DNA from: Bradysia coprophila
Taxonomy: Eukaryota; Arthropoda; Insecta; Diptera; Sciaridae
Assembly (NCBI RefSeq): GCF_014529535.1
Contig: NW_023503302.1
Location: forward strand, 6,062,314 to 6,126,313
DNA length: 64,000 nucleotides
Direction of reading: 5' to 3'
Position 1 is the stretch's first letter, and each line of letters starts with the position of its first letter. The notes under the pieces are model-generated. The model did no database searches, was not told the origin of the DNA, and worked only from the letters and a program-made list of their open reading frames with translations. Made by a program: the position numbers and the translations under genes. Shown in pieces: positions 23,156 through 33,380 of the stretch.

Positions 23156-24823
23156 ATGGAGGAACACCAACAGAAGGACGAGGCTACGTTAGACGTTGAC
23201 TATACGTACAAATATAAGTCAGATGGTCCGAGTTCGCAGTTAGATGAGTTCTTAGATTCATGGCGTCACGAGATTTATCGGAAGAAAAGTGAAAATATTC
23301 TTCGGTTGAACGACTATTGTTTGTACGAAATCTTCAGCTACTTGCCGGCTAGTGATTTGTGTGCGGTGAGCGAAACATGTCGCGATTTTCGAAGAGTTTC
23401 ACACTGGTATTTCGACAGACATAGCGACGGTTTTCGTTTGGAACGGAAATATCTATATGATACGTCACTGTGTATTGCCAACAATATGTGTGTAGTGAAT
23501 GAGGCATATGAAAATTTTCAAAGTTTTTGCCATTTTTCTTTTGAAGAGCACAGGAGAAGTTATGGCATGAAACGGGAAAAGTATTTTCATCGAGATTATC
23601 ATTCCATTGGCATAACAATGAATGATGCTAAACGGTTCATCCGAAATTTTGGTCGGTTTCTTACGAAATTGTCGCTCAAAAACGATGAATTTCAATATAG
23701 TGAAAAGCCGATTAGATTGCTGCCTTTACTAGACCGATATTGCACTAAGTTGCAGGACCTCGTACTTGATGTCGCCTTCTCGGTTCCAATGAACATCACC
23801 CAGTGCGAGCGATTGAATTGGAATTTGCATCGATTGACGATCTTAAATTATGATGGCCTCAGAGGCCTAACATTTTACCCAATAGATGTTGACTCTATTT
23901 TGACACACTTTGTTTCGTTAAAGCATCTGAGGATGAATGGGGTGAAATGGATCGTACCTGAAGGAACAGACGTAGTGAAACGTTATGAAAAATTGGAATA
24001 CTTATCGCTTCGAAATTTTCTTCTACCATGCATCGACATGTTCACATCTTTCCTCACTGAAAATTATCAGTTAAAGAGAGTCAAGTTAACAGATTGCGGC
24101 TTTCCAGAAAATGGGATTGAAGCGAACTTTACAATAACATTGCCAAATTTGGAGTCATTCTGGCTACGATCGCGAGACAACGAGTGTATAGTTAAGTGGA
24201 GAAACAGAACTGATGACATTAGGCCACTTCATCTGACAAACATTTCGGGCAATATTCATGCACTGAAAGAACTTCTGATCGATTTGAAGATTTTTGGAAG
24301 ATCTAGCCTCAACTCACTTTTTGTCCATTTGGCAGCACACAAAACCATTGAAAATCTTTCTATTTTAAACATTGACACACTTTCGATCGAATTGGTAGGT
24401 CACTTGTGCGCATTGACCACGTTGAAAGCATTGATATTCGAATGTGTCGAAGGTTTTAATAGTGAGATCATTAAGCAATTAGCCTGCGAATTGCCGAATC
24501 TAACTTATGTTGGATTTCATCTTTGCGACGTTAATTTCTGTCTGATCGAAAGTTTTCTGGAATTTTCACATAATCTAAAGACAATTGTTTTGTTTACTCC
24601 GACGAGTTACAGATATCAATCAGTCAACTATCCGCTTACGCAAGCTATATTTTTGTCTTTGGTCAATTCCCGACTTCGAAACAAGCACAACAATGACACG
24701 TTATCGTTGCTTGTAAATCGAGAAACTATTCCTCATGGACACGTTGAACTATACACCGATAATAATGGAATCGCGCACTTGCTATTGCTTTGGGTCCATG
24801 TTATCAAAGTGCTGACGAGTTAA
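23156..24823 (+). CDS. F-box / leucine-rich protein 1 (555 aa, intronless)
   Basis: A single exon gives 555 aa. The F-box is at about residues 47-90 (ILRLNDYCLYEIFSYLPASD, then LCAVSETCRDFRRV), followed by irregular leucine-rich repeats to the end (LRMNGVKW, LEYLSLRNF, LPNLESFWL, LPNLTYVGF). F-box proteins bind Skp1 and present substrates to an SCF ubiquitin ligase; the LRR part would bind the substrate. Compared with the two downstream paralogues it has about 43 extra residues after the F-box, which align with the F-box flank itself (see findings). The acidic N-terminal part YKSDGPSSQLDEFLDSWR is shared with the paralogues. The ATG is the first in frame. AATAAA at 24889-24894 is a good poly(A) signal. 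The substrate is unknown. Confidence 0.88.
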   Translation: MEEHQQKDEATLDVDYTYKYKSDGPSSQLDEFLDSWRHEIYRKKSENILRLNDYCLYEIFSYLPASDLCAVSETCRDFRRVSHWYFDRHSDGFRLERKYLYDTSLCIANNMCVVNEAYENFQSFCHFSFEEHRRSYGMKREKYFHRDYHSIGITMNDAKRFIRNFGRFLTKLSLKNDEFQYSEKPIRLLPLLDRYCTKLQDLVLDVAFSVPMNITQCERLNWNLHRLTILNYDGLRGLTFYPIDVDSILTHFVSLKHLRMNGVKWIVPEGTDVVKRYEKLEYLSLRNFLLPCIDMFTSFLTENYQLKRVKLTDCGFPENGIEANFTITLPNLESFWLRSRDNECIVKWRNRTDDIRPLHLTNISGNIHALKELLIDLKIFGRSSLNSLFVHLAAHKTIENLSILNIDTLSIELVGHLCALTTLKALIFECVEGFNSEIIKQLACELPNLTYVGFHLCDVNFCLIESFLEFSHNLKTIVLFTPTSYRYQSVNYPLTQAIFLSLVNSRLRNKHNNDTLSLLVNRETIPHGHVELYTDNNGIAHLLLLWVHVIKVLTS

Positions 24824-26253
24824 TTATTTTTTCTTAGCGATAATATAATACTTTTCGAAAACATGGATGTAAGAACGAAACAAGTTGAAATAAAGTTCAC
24901 TGATCATGGCCTCTAGTTTTCTTGGTACATCAAACTATTCCACAATGTAGACCAAGGTCCGATGAGCATTTATCACAAGCACCCAGCCAACCACAGCCTC
25001 GGCTGATTCAGAAAGAGAAAAGTAAACACAAATCGCATTTTATGTAAGAAGTAAAGTCAGATAAATTATCATTGGAAGCTAGGGTATCAAGCCACTTTGT
25101 AAATTAAATTTAAGGTAAAAAAAATGAAAGTGGTCGACAACCGATCGAAATTTCTTTGTAGTACTAGGTGACATTTTAGAAATTGTCCTATCTATCCAAT
25201 AGACCCTCCAGCCCGAGTTTTAATACTTCTAGGAAGTATGTAGTCAAGGCCTTCCTAGTTCCCAGTTCCCATGGAACCCTCGACCGCCAGGTTAATTGAT
25301 GCGCCCAGGCGTCACTGGTCAGAGAAAATTTTTCTTAATACAGTCACTGGAGCCAGTACAGCCAACGGTCCAATATATTTGATGTCTTGTGTCATCGGCC
25401 CAGTCGAGCACTACAATCCCCTAAAATTTTAACGAAGTCGAAGCCTTATTACCCGATATAATCAGGGTGAAAAAATTTCCACCTGAAAACCACAGATTTT
25501 TCAAACAGCTCTATCACGAAACCGACAATTCCAAGAGAGGCGAGATATACCTCGTTGAACTCGTAATGAAGCAAGGACCTATTTCATAGAATTGAAAGAC
25601 GATTCAAACGAGCTATAGCTTGCCCGGATCGACGAACCATTGTATTCATTTTTACTAAAATTGGTTCAAGTTTCTACGATATCACTCTGAAACTTGTTTT
25701 TCGAAAAATAAAATAGTGTCAAAAACAAGGTATGTGTTGATATAATGATATCATGGACGCATGCCCCTTATTATGATTCATAAGAAAACATTTGAATGGT
25801 AAAAATTTCAGTGCTTCAGTATAGTAAAAGAGTGAAGATTAAATTTCATACAAAATAGTACTCTATTTGGCAGCTGTCATTAATAGCACTTTTGCTTGAA
25901 GTGCGTTGGTGCAGTTAAATTTGCCTTCTTTGCCATATGCGCCATCTCTTAACATCTCTTTCTTGAATATGCGCACAACCTTCAGTACGTTTCTCAAACA
26001 ATTTTTTTACAACTTTGACATATTTGTTGGTTCTTTTGTTTGGCGTGCAACAGTTGTGATGTGGGTTGCATTTCATAAACAAAAATTCGAAACAAGCTGT
26101 AAAAACTAGCAAGCCTTCTCGTGTAAGCTTAATGGTTTATTCACATTTTTTTTTGTTTTAACTATTTGTTATATTATCCATTTCAGATGTGGATGCAATT
26201 GTCTGTAGTACTTAATCAATTGAAACATTGGCAAGCACAATCAATCTCAAAAT
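24824..26253. other. Spacer between F-box genes 1 and 2
   Basis: It contains the poly(A) signal of gene 1 and, at 25850-25915, a short repeat. From about 25986 to the ATG the sequence is homologous to the region upstream of F-box gene 3 (30601-30880), so it belongs to the duplicated block. Between 24900 and 25800 I see nothing I can name. Confidence 0.45.
25850..25915 (+). repeat. Short repeat near F-box genes, copy 1
   Basis: AAAATAGTACTCTATTTGGC, CAGCTGTC and CACTTTTGCTTGAAGTGCG recur at 29585-29640 and, inverted, at 28575-28640. CACTTTTGCTTGAAGTG can fold into a small hairpin. Probably one end of a small DNA element. Confidence 0.5.
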
Positions 26254-27895
26254 ATGTCGAACACAGATCTACATGTACAGTGCAATGTAGTGGAGGTTGA
26301 CCATCAGAACGATGATATCAAGGATGATTATGAGTACATATTTCTATCAGATGGATCGAATACGCAGTTAGATGATTTCTTAGAGACATGGCGCGAAGAA
26401 ATCTATCGGAAACATAGGATTCTTCGCTTGAATGACGATTGTTTCTTCAAAATCTTCAGTTATTTGCCGGCGAATGATTTGTGTGCGATCAGCGAAACAT
26501 GTCGTGATTTCCAAAGACTTTCCCGCTATTACGTCGAAGGGCATAGCAAAAGATTTCACTTGGAACGGGCGAGTTTCTACAACAAGTGGTCTAAAATCAG
26601 ATTGAATGATGCTAAACGGTTCATTCGGAACTTCGGTCAAAACCTCAAAATATTGTCGCTCAAAAACGACGAGTTTGAGAGTGATGCAAATCCGATGAGA
26701 CTGCTGCCTCTACTAGACCGATATTGCACTCAGTTGCAGGACTTTGTAATAGACGTCAGCCATTTGAATCCAATGACAATTATCCAGTCCGAACAACTGA
26801 ATGCTAATTTGCAACGATTGTCGATCGGAGCATATATGATACCCAGTGATACCAACATATTCGGCCCACTAAATATCGACGCAATTTTGACACACTTTAC
26901 AGCGTTGAAACATTTGGAGGTGAATCACTTGCGTTGGACCGTAGGTGAAGGTGCGTACATAGCGAAGCGTTACGAAGCATTAGAGTCCTTATCGCTGCAG
27001 AGTTTCATTTTACCGCCTGTCGACACGTTAACAGCTTTCCTCAGCGAAAATCGACAATTGAAGAGAGTGAAGTTCTCGTGTTGCTTCTTTAATAAATGCA
27101 CGTATCCACTAACACTGCCAACAATTCCAAATTTGGAGTCATTCACGTTACTTAGTGACAACAATTTTCATGTATCCCATGATGACATCGGAGGTATGCA
27201 AATACATCAGCTTCGTTTGTCGGATATTACGGGCGATATTCCAGCACTAAAGAAACTTCGAATCGACTTGAAAAATTTTCAAAAATCCAACCTCAACCCA
27301 CTTCTTGACCGTTTAGCAGTGCACAATACCATCGAAAAAATTTGTATTGAGAGAACCCATGAATTTCCTGACGAAATGGAAAAACACTTGTGTGCACTGA
27401 CCTCGTTGAAAATATTGAGGTTTACCTGGGTTAAAGGTTTTACCAATGAAATTGCCAAAAAATTGGCCTGTGGCTTGCCGAATTTACCGTATGTTGAATT
27501 CCATTATTGCGATGTTACCTTCAGTATGATCGAATATTTTCTGGAATTTTCGCATGGTGTTCATACAATTTGTCTTTTTATGCATGTACTGCACAAGAAA
27601 AGATCACCGTTCACGAAAGCTGTGTTGTTGTCTATGATCAATGCTCGACGCCGAAACAGACACAGGAATGTGGTATTGACGTTGATTCTAAATGACAAAG
27701 TCATATCAGAGGCAAAAAGAAATGAGGAAGGAGTTCTTAAATTGTTACTGGACTGTGCTGATGTTATCAGAGTACTCCCATCACGTACGATAAATATTCT
27801 GAAGTAAAGGTCTTTTCTTAGCGAAGCTATTGTATAGTGCATTAAAATCATTCCAAATAATTTGTATACTTGGACGTCTTAAACTTCACTTAGGT
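25986..27895 (+). repeat. Duplicated block, copy A (contains F-box gene 2)
   Basis: ACGTTTCTCAAAC at the left, the promoter region with CTTTTGTTTGGCGTGCAACA, the full coding region, and ACTTGGACGTCTTAAACTT at the right are all shared with 30601-32505. Homology resumes at 28085-28460 versus 32520-32850, so copy A carries about 180 bp extra in between. Confidence 0.8.
26254..27807 (+). CDS. F-box / leucine-rich protein 2 (517 aa, intronless)
   Basis: One exon, 517 aa. The F-box is at about residues 55-95 (ILRLNDDCFFKIFSYLPAND, LCAISETCRDFQRL), followed by degenerate leucine-rich repeats (LKHLEVNHLRWTV, LESLSLQSFILPPV, LKKLRIDLKNF, LKILRFTWVKGF). The role proposed is substrate receptor of an SCF ubiquitin ligase, from family knowledge. 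The gene is the sister of F-box gene 3: long stretches such as EFPDEMEKHLCALTSLKILR are identical, whereas a segment around residues 280-305 is clearly different. The ATG is followed by SNTDLHVQ and matches the start of gene 3. A conserved CGGAATAAATTTTAA at 28154-28168 lies at a matching place after both genes, but 350 bp away here. No intron, like its neighbours. Confidence 0.9.
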   Translation: MSNTDLHVQCNVVEVDHQNDDIKDDYEYIFLSDGSNTQLDDFLETWREEIYRKHRILRLNDDCFFKIFSYLPANDLCAISETCRDFQRLSRYYVEGHSKRFHLERASFYNKWSKIRLNDAKRFIRNFGQNLKILSLKNDEFESDANPMRLLPLLDRYCTQLQDFVIDVSHLNPMTIIQSEQLNANLQRLSIGAYMIPSDTNIFGPLNIDAILTHFTALKHLEVNHLRWTVGEGAYIAKRYEALESLSLQSFILPPVDTLTAFLSENRQLKRVKFSCCFFNKCTYPLTLPTIPNLESFTLLSDNNFHVSHDDIGGMQIHQLRLSDITGDIPALKKLRIDLKNFQKSNLNPLLDRLAVHNTIEKICIERTHEFPDEMEKHLCALTSLKILRFTWVKGFTNEIAKKLACGLPNLPYVEFHYCDVTFSMIEYFLEFSHGVHTICLFMHVLHKKRSPFTKAVLLSMINARRRNRHRNVVLTLILNDKVISEAKRNEEGVLKLLLDCADVIRVLPSRTINILK

Positions 27896-28574
27896 GCCAT
27901 TCAAATAGTGCGCATGTTGTCTTGAGGTGAGAGGGTCAGACTAAAGCGTGTGTTTCATACATTTTTTCAAAGAGTTTATTACACTGATCTATCAGTATAT
28001 AACCTCTTTGGGGAATGGTCTAAAAAAATTATTTTTTTAGCGTATTGACCTCAAGTATTTTAGGTTTATATTCGTATGATTATGGTACGTAAAGTAAAAA
28101 CTGTTCTGTAATCAAATACCAAAAAATATTATATCAAAACGAGGAAATTTCTGCGGAATAAATTTTAAATATTTGTTAAATCACACAAAGTATATTCAGG
28201 TATCCTCCCTCCCTTCACTAATGCTAGGGCCATGACCTGAACCTGGAATTTCATGTTCTTTACAACCAAATCCAACAAAATAAAGTTTTTTTTTCCATAA
28301 ATACACAAAAAAGGGTTTAGATTGGACTACCAATCCTTCCCCTCTCAGAAAATTTTGAAATTTGGAGGCACAATTTAACCTAGACCCTCGGGCTACATTA
28401 CTAAAGGACCTAACTAGGAGTTCAAATCCAGAGATATTTTTTTAGAATGTCGTTTTGCTATTTTTGAAAAAATGCTCGTTGTGGCACATTGACCTAATTC
28501 ACGGTTAATGGTACAAGATGGCTTACGATTACGACAAAGAAATCATTTTTCTTTGAGTAATAATAATCTAATCA

Positions 28575-28775
28575 GCGATGCACTTCAAGCAAAAGTGATC
28601 ATAGTAGTCAGCTGCAGAAAGTAATCTATTTTACATGAAAATGTTTTTACCTTGTTGTACAGTTGTGTGACACAATGTCAAGTTTGAGTACCCTATTTAA
28701 AGTTCCACTCATGCTTGAAGTGCGGTGGTACTCTAAATAAGGTATTGAAACTTGACAGTGTGTCACCGGAGTCAC
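28575..28775 (-). repeat. Short repeat near F-box genes, copies 2 and 3
   Basis: 28575-28640 is an inverted copy of the 25850-25915 repeat (GCACTTCAAGCAAAAGTG then CAGCTGCAG). Next to it, 28660-28770 is an imperfect palindrome: TGTGTGACACAATGTCAAGT, GTACCCTATTTAAAG and TGCTTGAAGTGCGG against CTCTAAATAAGGTA, AACTTGACAGTGTGTCAC. The two together look like a rearranged fold-back element. Confidence 0.5.
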
Positions 28776-28804
28776 CTGTAACACACTGTTATTATTATTA
28801 GCGT

Positions 28805-29590
28805 ATGGAAAAACTATTTCGTACAAACGGGTTCGCTCGATAACCGATCTGGGAGTCATCATTGATGATAAATTATCATTTAACGAACACGTCGACTTCA
28901 TCACAAGAAAATCGTACAAGCTTCTGGGTTTCATTTTTCGATGTGGAAGATACTTCTCCAATCAATCAAGTTTTATGTCACTTTACAACGCTCTCGTCCG
29001 AAGTAGACTTGAATATTGCTCATCAGTTTGGAGTCCGTTTTATCACAATTCTACCAGTCAAATCGAACGTGTGCAAAAAAAAAATTCCTGAATGCTGTAC
29101 TTCAAATTTAACATGGAACGAACATCATACGACCAGCGACTTAGAGTTCTCAAAATGCATTCTTTGGAATCTAGACGACTTGAGAATGATGAATTGGCTC
29201 TCTACAAGTTGATCCATTACCGTATCGACTCCAATCTACGCAATCAGCTCGCATTTGATCACCGGAATAAGTCGACACGACGAAGAGCCGTCTTCTATCT
29301 GCCGAAATTCAAAACTAACATCCAGAGAAATTGTCCTATTTATCGGCTGCAGGAGCATCACGACATGTTCTTCTCAGAGTTGGATATTTTTGATGGCAGG
29401 TTTTCAGTGTATAAGGAGCTTGTCAAATCTCATCTTACATATTAGTTTTTGGAATTTCTGGTTTTGAACTATTTTCTAATTTTGTTATGTGATTCGGATT
29501 TGAATATTCTTTTTTTTTCTAAATTTTTGATTGACATGTTATTGGGCTTCGGCCTGTTTGTTGATCGTAAAACGAATAAAAATAAAACAA
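28805..29590 (+). mobile_element. Non-LTR retrotransposon relic, RT C-terminal part
   Basis: The translation shows the end of a LINE reverse transcriptase: ITDLGVIIDDKLSFNEHVDF, LLGFIFRCGRYF, SLYNALVRSRLEYCSSVWSP, QIERVQKK, then after a one-base frameshift in an A-run (about 29079-29087) RTSYDQRLRVLKMHSLESRR and LYKLIHYRIDS, ending HLTY at a stop near 29445. The pattern fits the Jockey/CR1-like group. The 3' tail has AATAAAAATAAAAC and ends near 29590. Frameshifted and 5'-truncated, so inactive. I could not define target duplications. Confidence 0.8.
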
Positions 29591-29640
29591 AATAGTACCC
29601 TATTTGACAGCTGTCGACTAGAATCACTTATTGAAGTGAG
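29585..29640 (+). repeat. Short repeat near F-box genes, copy 4
   Basis: AACAAAATAGTACCCTATTT, GACAGCTGTC and CACTTATTGAAGTGAG match the copy at 25850-25915. It starts exactly where the LINE tail ends, so the LINE may have landed next to or inside it. Confidence 0.5.
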
Positions 29641-30065
29641 TAACAGGGATTATTTTCATAAAGAAAAAAAAAAAGGTTTTCACTCAAGTTACGGTTATAT
29701 GGTGTCCACAAATTTCTCCAAAATCGTTCGATCTTTCGACCGATCAAGATCAAGAAATCACAAATGACTCTAGTTTTCAGGCGGAAAACTTTTATGAAAA
29801 TCAGTTGAGTAGTTCCAGAGATCTACCGCAATTTGTATAAGAGGCTTAGTGAAAATTTTTACAGATTCATTGGTGGTATATTTGATAATCATCATGTAAA
29901 GAAAGCAAAAATTGAAAAAAATCAAATTTGTCTCTAAGTGGAAATCCAGTCTTAATTATGGTTTACACTAAACAAAAAGTACTTCATAAGTTAGCCGTGA
30001 GAGAGCGATCTGTCAAGTAAACAAAGCAAAAATTTAGAAAATTCAATTTTTTCTCTCACACTGAG

Positions 30066-30576
30066 CCAGGTTCTGAAAGAACCAGGTTAAGACAACTCTG
30101 AGTTGATCACGAAGGCGGTGACAAATTGTATTGTTTTGTTACATGAAATGGAGAAACCTCGTTTTGCGTTCAGCAAATTGTATTGCTTTGTTACATGAAA
30201 TGGAGAAACCTCGTTTTGCGTTCAGCAAATTGTATTGTTTTGTTACATGAAATAATCGGTTCAGTTCGAATCACTTTATTTATTTTGCATTTTAATTTCG
30301 GCTAATTGTGTTCGTCGTAGAAATCTGTGTCAATACTGATTTTGCCTTGTCCTATGAACCTGTTAATACAGTATTTGAAGCACGTATTTTTGTAACAGCC
30401 GAAAATTTTACCACTGTGAACACAAATTGAGTTCAGCGGCTACGAAGTTTATATGAAAAAGGCAACGTAACAAAAACAAAATTCCGAATTTTCCAAAAAA
30501 ATCTGTACCGAGTGCGTTTATCGATTTCGGTGTCACCCGCTTCGTGGGTGTCTTAACCTGTTCTTTCAGAACCTTG
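30066..30576. mobile_element. Non-autonomous hAT-type element, copy A (511 bp)
   Basis: The left end CCAGGTTCTGAAAGAACCAG and the right end CTGTTCTTTCAGAACCTTG are near-perfect inverted repeats. The 8-bp word ACACTGAG stands directly outside both ends (30058-30065 and 30577-30584). Eight-bp target duplications and CA-starting ends are hallmarks of the hAT superfamily. The inside has no transposase frame. It shares its right part (from GAGTTCAGCGGCTACGAAGT to the end) and its left 30 bp with copy B at 35676-35911, but has about 275 bp more, including a 52-bp tandem repeat. Confidence 0.88.
30122..30252 (+). repeat. 52-bp tandem repeat, about 2.5 units
   Basis: Units begin CAAATTGTATTG at 30122, 30174 and 30226, each 52 bp, the third incomplete. 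The first two differ at one base (GTTTTG versus GCTTTG). It lies inside hAT-type copy A and is absent from copy B. Confidence 0.9.
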
Positions 30577-30600
30577 ACACTGAGTACTTGTACACCACCT

Positions 30601-32505
30601 ACAATACGTTTCTCAAACTATTTTTTTTGTAAACAAAACTTTGACATGTTTGGTTCTTTTGTTTGGCGTGCAACAGTGTGGTGTTTTTGTGTTGCATTTT
30701 ATTTTAAAAAAAATCGAAACAAATTAGCAAGCCTTCACGTGTAAGCTAACTGGTAAATTCACCTTTTTCTTGTCCTAACTATTTGTTATATTATCTACCT
30801 CAGATGTGGATGCAATTGTCTGTAGTCCGTAATCAATTGCAACATTAGACCACTTTGGCAAGCAGAATCAATCTAAAAATATGTCGAACGGAGATCAACA
30901 AGTACATGATGATGTTATGGAGGTTGACCATCAGAAGGATGATCATGAGTACAAATTTCTATCAGATGGATCGAATTCGCAGTTAGCTGATTTCTTAGAG
31001 ACATGGCGCGAAGAAATCTATCGGAAACATAGGATTCTTCGCTTGAATGACGATTGTTTTTTCAAAATCTTCAGTTATTTGCGGGCGAATGATTTGCGTG
31101 TGCTGAGCGAAACATGTCGCGATTTCCAAAGACTTTCTCGCTGTTACGTCGAGGGGCATAGCAGAAGATTTCGCCTTCAAAGGGAGAATTTCTATAACGA
31201 TGGGTCTAACATAAGTTTGGATGATGCTAAACTGTTCATCCGGAACTTCGGTCAATACCTCAAAAAATTGTCGCTCAAAATCGATGACTTTCTGATTGCT
31301 GAAAAACCGATTGGACTGCTGCCTCACATAGACCGATATTGTACTCAGTTGCAAGACCTTGTAATTGACGTCACCTCTTCGGATCCAATGACAATTATCC
31401 AGTGCGAACAGCTGAATGCAAATTTGCAACGATTGGCGATTGGAGCACATATGCGGCAATGTGACTCCATATTTGGCCCAATAAATGTCGACGAAATTTT
31501 GACACACTTTGCATCGTTGAAACATTTGGAGGTGAATCGCTTGCGTTGGATCGTAGGTGAAGGTGCGTACATAGCGAAGCGTTACGAAGCATTAGAGTCC
31601 TTATCGCTGCAGAGTTTCATTTTACCGCCTGTCGACACGTTAACAGCTTTCCTCAGCGAAAATCAACAATTGAAAAGAGTAAAGTTATCGTGTTGCTTAT
31701 TTTATAAATTCACGAGTCACGTTACACTAACATTGCCAAATTTGGAGTCTTTCTGGCTACGATTTCGAGACTACAAGTATCGTGTATCCGGTGATGACAT
31801 CGAAGGTATGCAAATACATCAGCTTCATTTGTCGGATATTACGGGCGATATTCCAGCACTAAAGAAACTTCGAATCGACATGAACATTTTTCAAAAATCC
31901 AACCTCAACCCACTTCTTGACCGTTTAGCAGTGCACAATACCATCGAAAAAATTGGTATTGCGAACACCGATGAATTTCCTGACGAAATGGAAAAACACT
32001 TGTGTGCACTGACCTCGTTGAAAATATTGAGGTTCACCTGGGTTAAAGGTTTTACCAATGAAATTGCCAAAAAATTGGCCTGTGGCTTGCCGAATTTACC
32101 GTATGTTGAATTCCATTATTGCGATGTTACCTTCAGTATGATCGAATATTTTCTGGAATTTTCACATGGTGTTCATACAATTTGTCTGTTTATACATGTA
32201 CCGAAAAAGGAAAGGTCACCGCTCACGAAAGCTGTTTTGTTGTCTATGATGAATGCTCGACGCCGAAACAAACACAGTAATGTGGTATTGACGTTGATTC
32301 TAAATGACAATGTCATATCTAAAGCAAGAATGAGATGTGATGATGGAGTTTGTGAATTGTTACTGGACTGTACTGATATTATCAAAGTACTTCCATCAAG
32401 TATGATAAATACTTTGAGGTACTAAGACACTTTCTTAGCGAGGCTAATGTATATTGCATTACAATCATTCCAAATAATTTGAATACTTGGACGTCTTAAA
32501 CTTTA
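30601..32505 (+). repeat. Duplicated block, copy B (contains F-box gene 3)
   Basis: Homologous to 25986-27895 from ACGTTTCTCAAAC to ACTTGGACGTCTTAAACTT, including promoter region and whole gene. The left limit lies about 17 bp after the target duplication of hAT-type copy A. Confidence 0.8.
30881..32425 (+). CDS. F-box / leucine-rich protein 3 (514 aa, intronless)
   Basis: One exon, 514 aa. The F-box is at about residues 52-92 (ILRLNDDCFFKIFSYLRAND, LRVLSETCRDFQRL), then degenerate leucine-rich repeats (LKHLEVNRLRWIV, LESLSLQSFILPPV, LPNLESFWLRFRD, LKKLRIDMNIF). It is the closest relative of gene 2 over most of its length. In the stretch LTLPNLESFWLRFRD it resembles gene 1 instead, at DNA level too, which suggests conversion or uneven divergence. 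A CGGAATAAATTTTAA at 32584-32598 is shared with gene 2 and lies 160 bp past the stop. Skp1/SCF substrate receptor is inferred from the family. No intron, ATG first in frame and shared with gene 2. Confidence 0.9.
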   Translation: MSNGDQQVHDDVMEVDHQKDDHEYKFLSDGSNSQLADFLETWREEIYRKHRILRLNDDCFFKIFSYLRANDLRVLSETCRDFQRLSRCYVEGHSRRFRLQRENFYNDGSNISLDDAKLFIRNFGQYLKKLSLKIDDFLIAEKPIGLLPHIDRYCTQLQDLVIDVTSSDPMTIIQCEQLNANLQRLAIGAHMRQCDSIFGPINVDEILTHFASLKHLEVNRLRWIVGEGAYIAKRYEALESLSLQSFILPPVDTLTAFLSENQQLKRVKLSCCLFYKFTSHVTLTLPNLESFWLRFRDYKYRVSGDDIEGMQIHQLHLSDITGDIPALKKLRIDMNIFQKSNLNPLLDRLAVHNTIEKIGIANTDEFPDEMEKHLCALTSLKILRFTWVKGFTNEIAKKLACGLPNLPYVEFHYCDVTFSMIEYFLEFSHGVHTICLFIHVPKKERSPLTKAVLLSMMNARRRNKHSNVVLTLILNDNVISKARMRCDDGVCELLLDCTDIIKVLPSSMINTLRY

Positions 32506-33380
32506 GGAAGGAAGGAAGGCAAAGTAAAAATATCAAATTGTAATCAAATACCAAAAAATATTATCAAAACGATGACTTTTCTACGGAATAAATTTTAACT
32601 ATTTGTTAAGTCACACAATGTGTTTTAAGGTATCCTCTCCTCATTCACTAATGCTAGGAACATGACCTGAAACTTCAAGTTCTTCACATCCAAATTGGAC
32701 TACCAATCCATACCCTCTTTGAAAATTTTGATATTTCGAGGCGTATTTGGACATCGACCATATTGAGGGCAACATTACCAAAGGACCACGACTCAACCAA
32801 TCTTCATAAATTTTTTTTCCCGAAACCTAGAATTATTTCGGATCTTTTAGCCTGATAATAAAGTCATTCGGACTTTTCGATTGATAGATATGGTGATCAG
32901 CTCGTCTGAAATGTTGAAGAACATTTCCTGAGTCCAAATCAGTAGAGATTGTTTTTAGAATGTCGTTTGAAGTCTAACATGTGAATGTAAATGGTGGAAT
33001 GTAAACTAAGACTTTTAGAAAAAGTGGGTAGATTTAGCTCGACGATGTGAAATTGAATCGGTGTCAAATTGCGACTTGATTGAAAGTCCCATCCTGCCAC
33101 ACAAGTTCAATTTTTGAGCTTTCAACTTTTTTTTAGAATTTTACTCTTTGCATAGGTTGACTGCATATGGCCAACATTAGATTCTCGTGCAACATCACCA
33201 GTAGAAAATCGCAGACTCAAATGCACTTGAGCATTCGAACTAATTGTACACAATGTTGGGTTCTTAGCTTACTGTACGAATGACCGACCATAAAAATGAA
33301 TGTTGAATTGGTTTTTGTTGACAGAAAAATTGCCATTTTATTTTGCAAGCTCAGCGACATTTCACACCAATTTTCAAATA
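32426..33380. other. Spacer between F-box gene 3 and DNAJC1
   Basis: The first 430 bp are the 3' part of duplicated block B. TTTATT at 33337-33342 (AATAAA, minus) is 39 bp past the DNAJC1 stop and is its likely poly(A) signal. Nothing else is visible. Confidence 0.5.

Larger units (their letters stand above)
27808..30880. other. Repeat-rich spacer between F-box genes 2 and 3
   Basis: It holds the 3' part of duplicated block A, short repeats (28575-28770, 29585-29640), a LINE relic (28805-29590), a 511-bp hAT-type element (30066-30576) and the upstream part of duplicated block B. I see no intact host gene. Confidence 0.6.
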
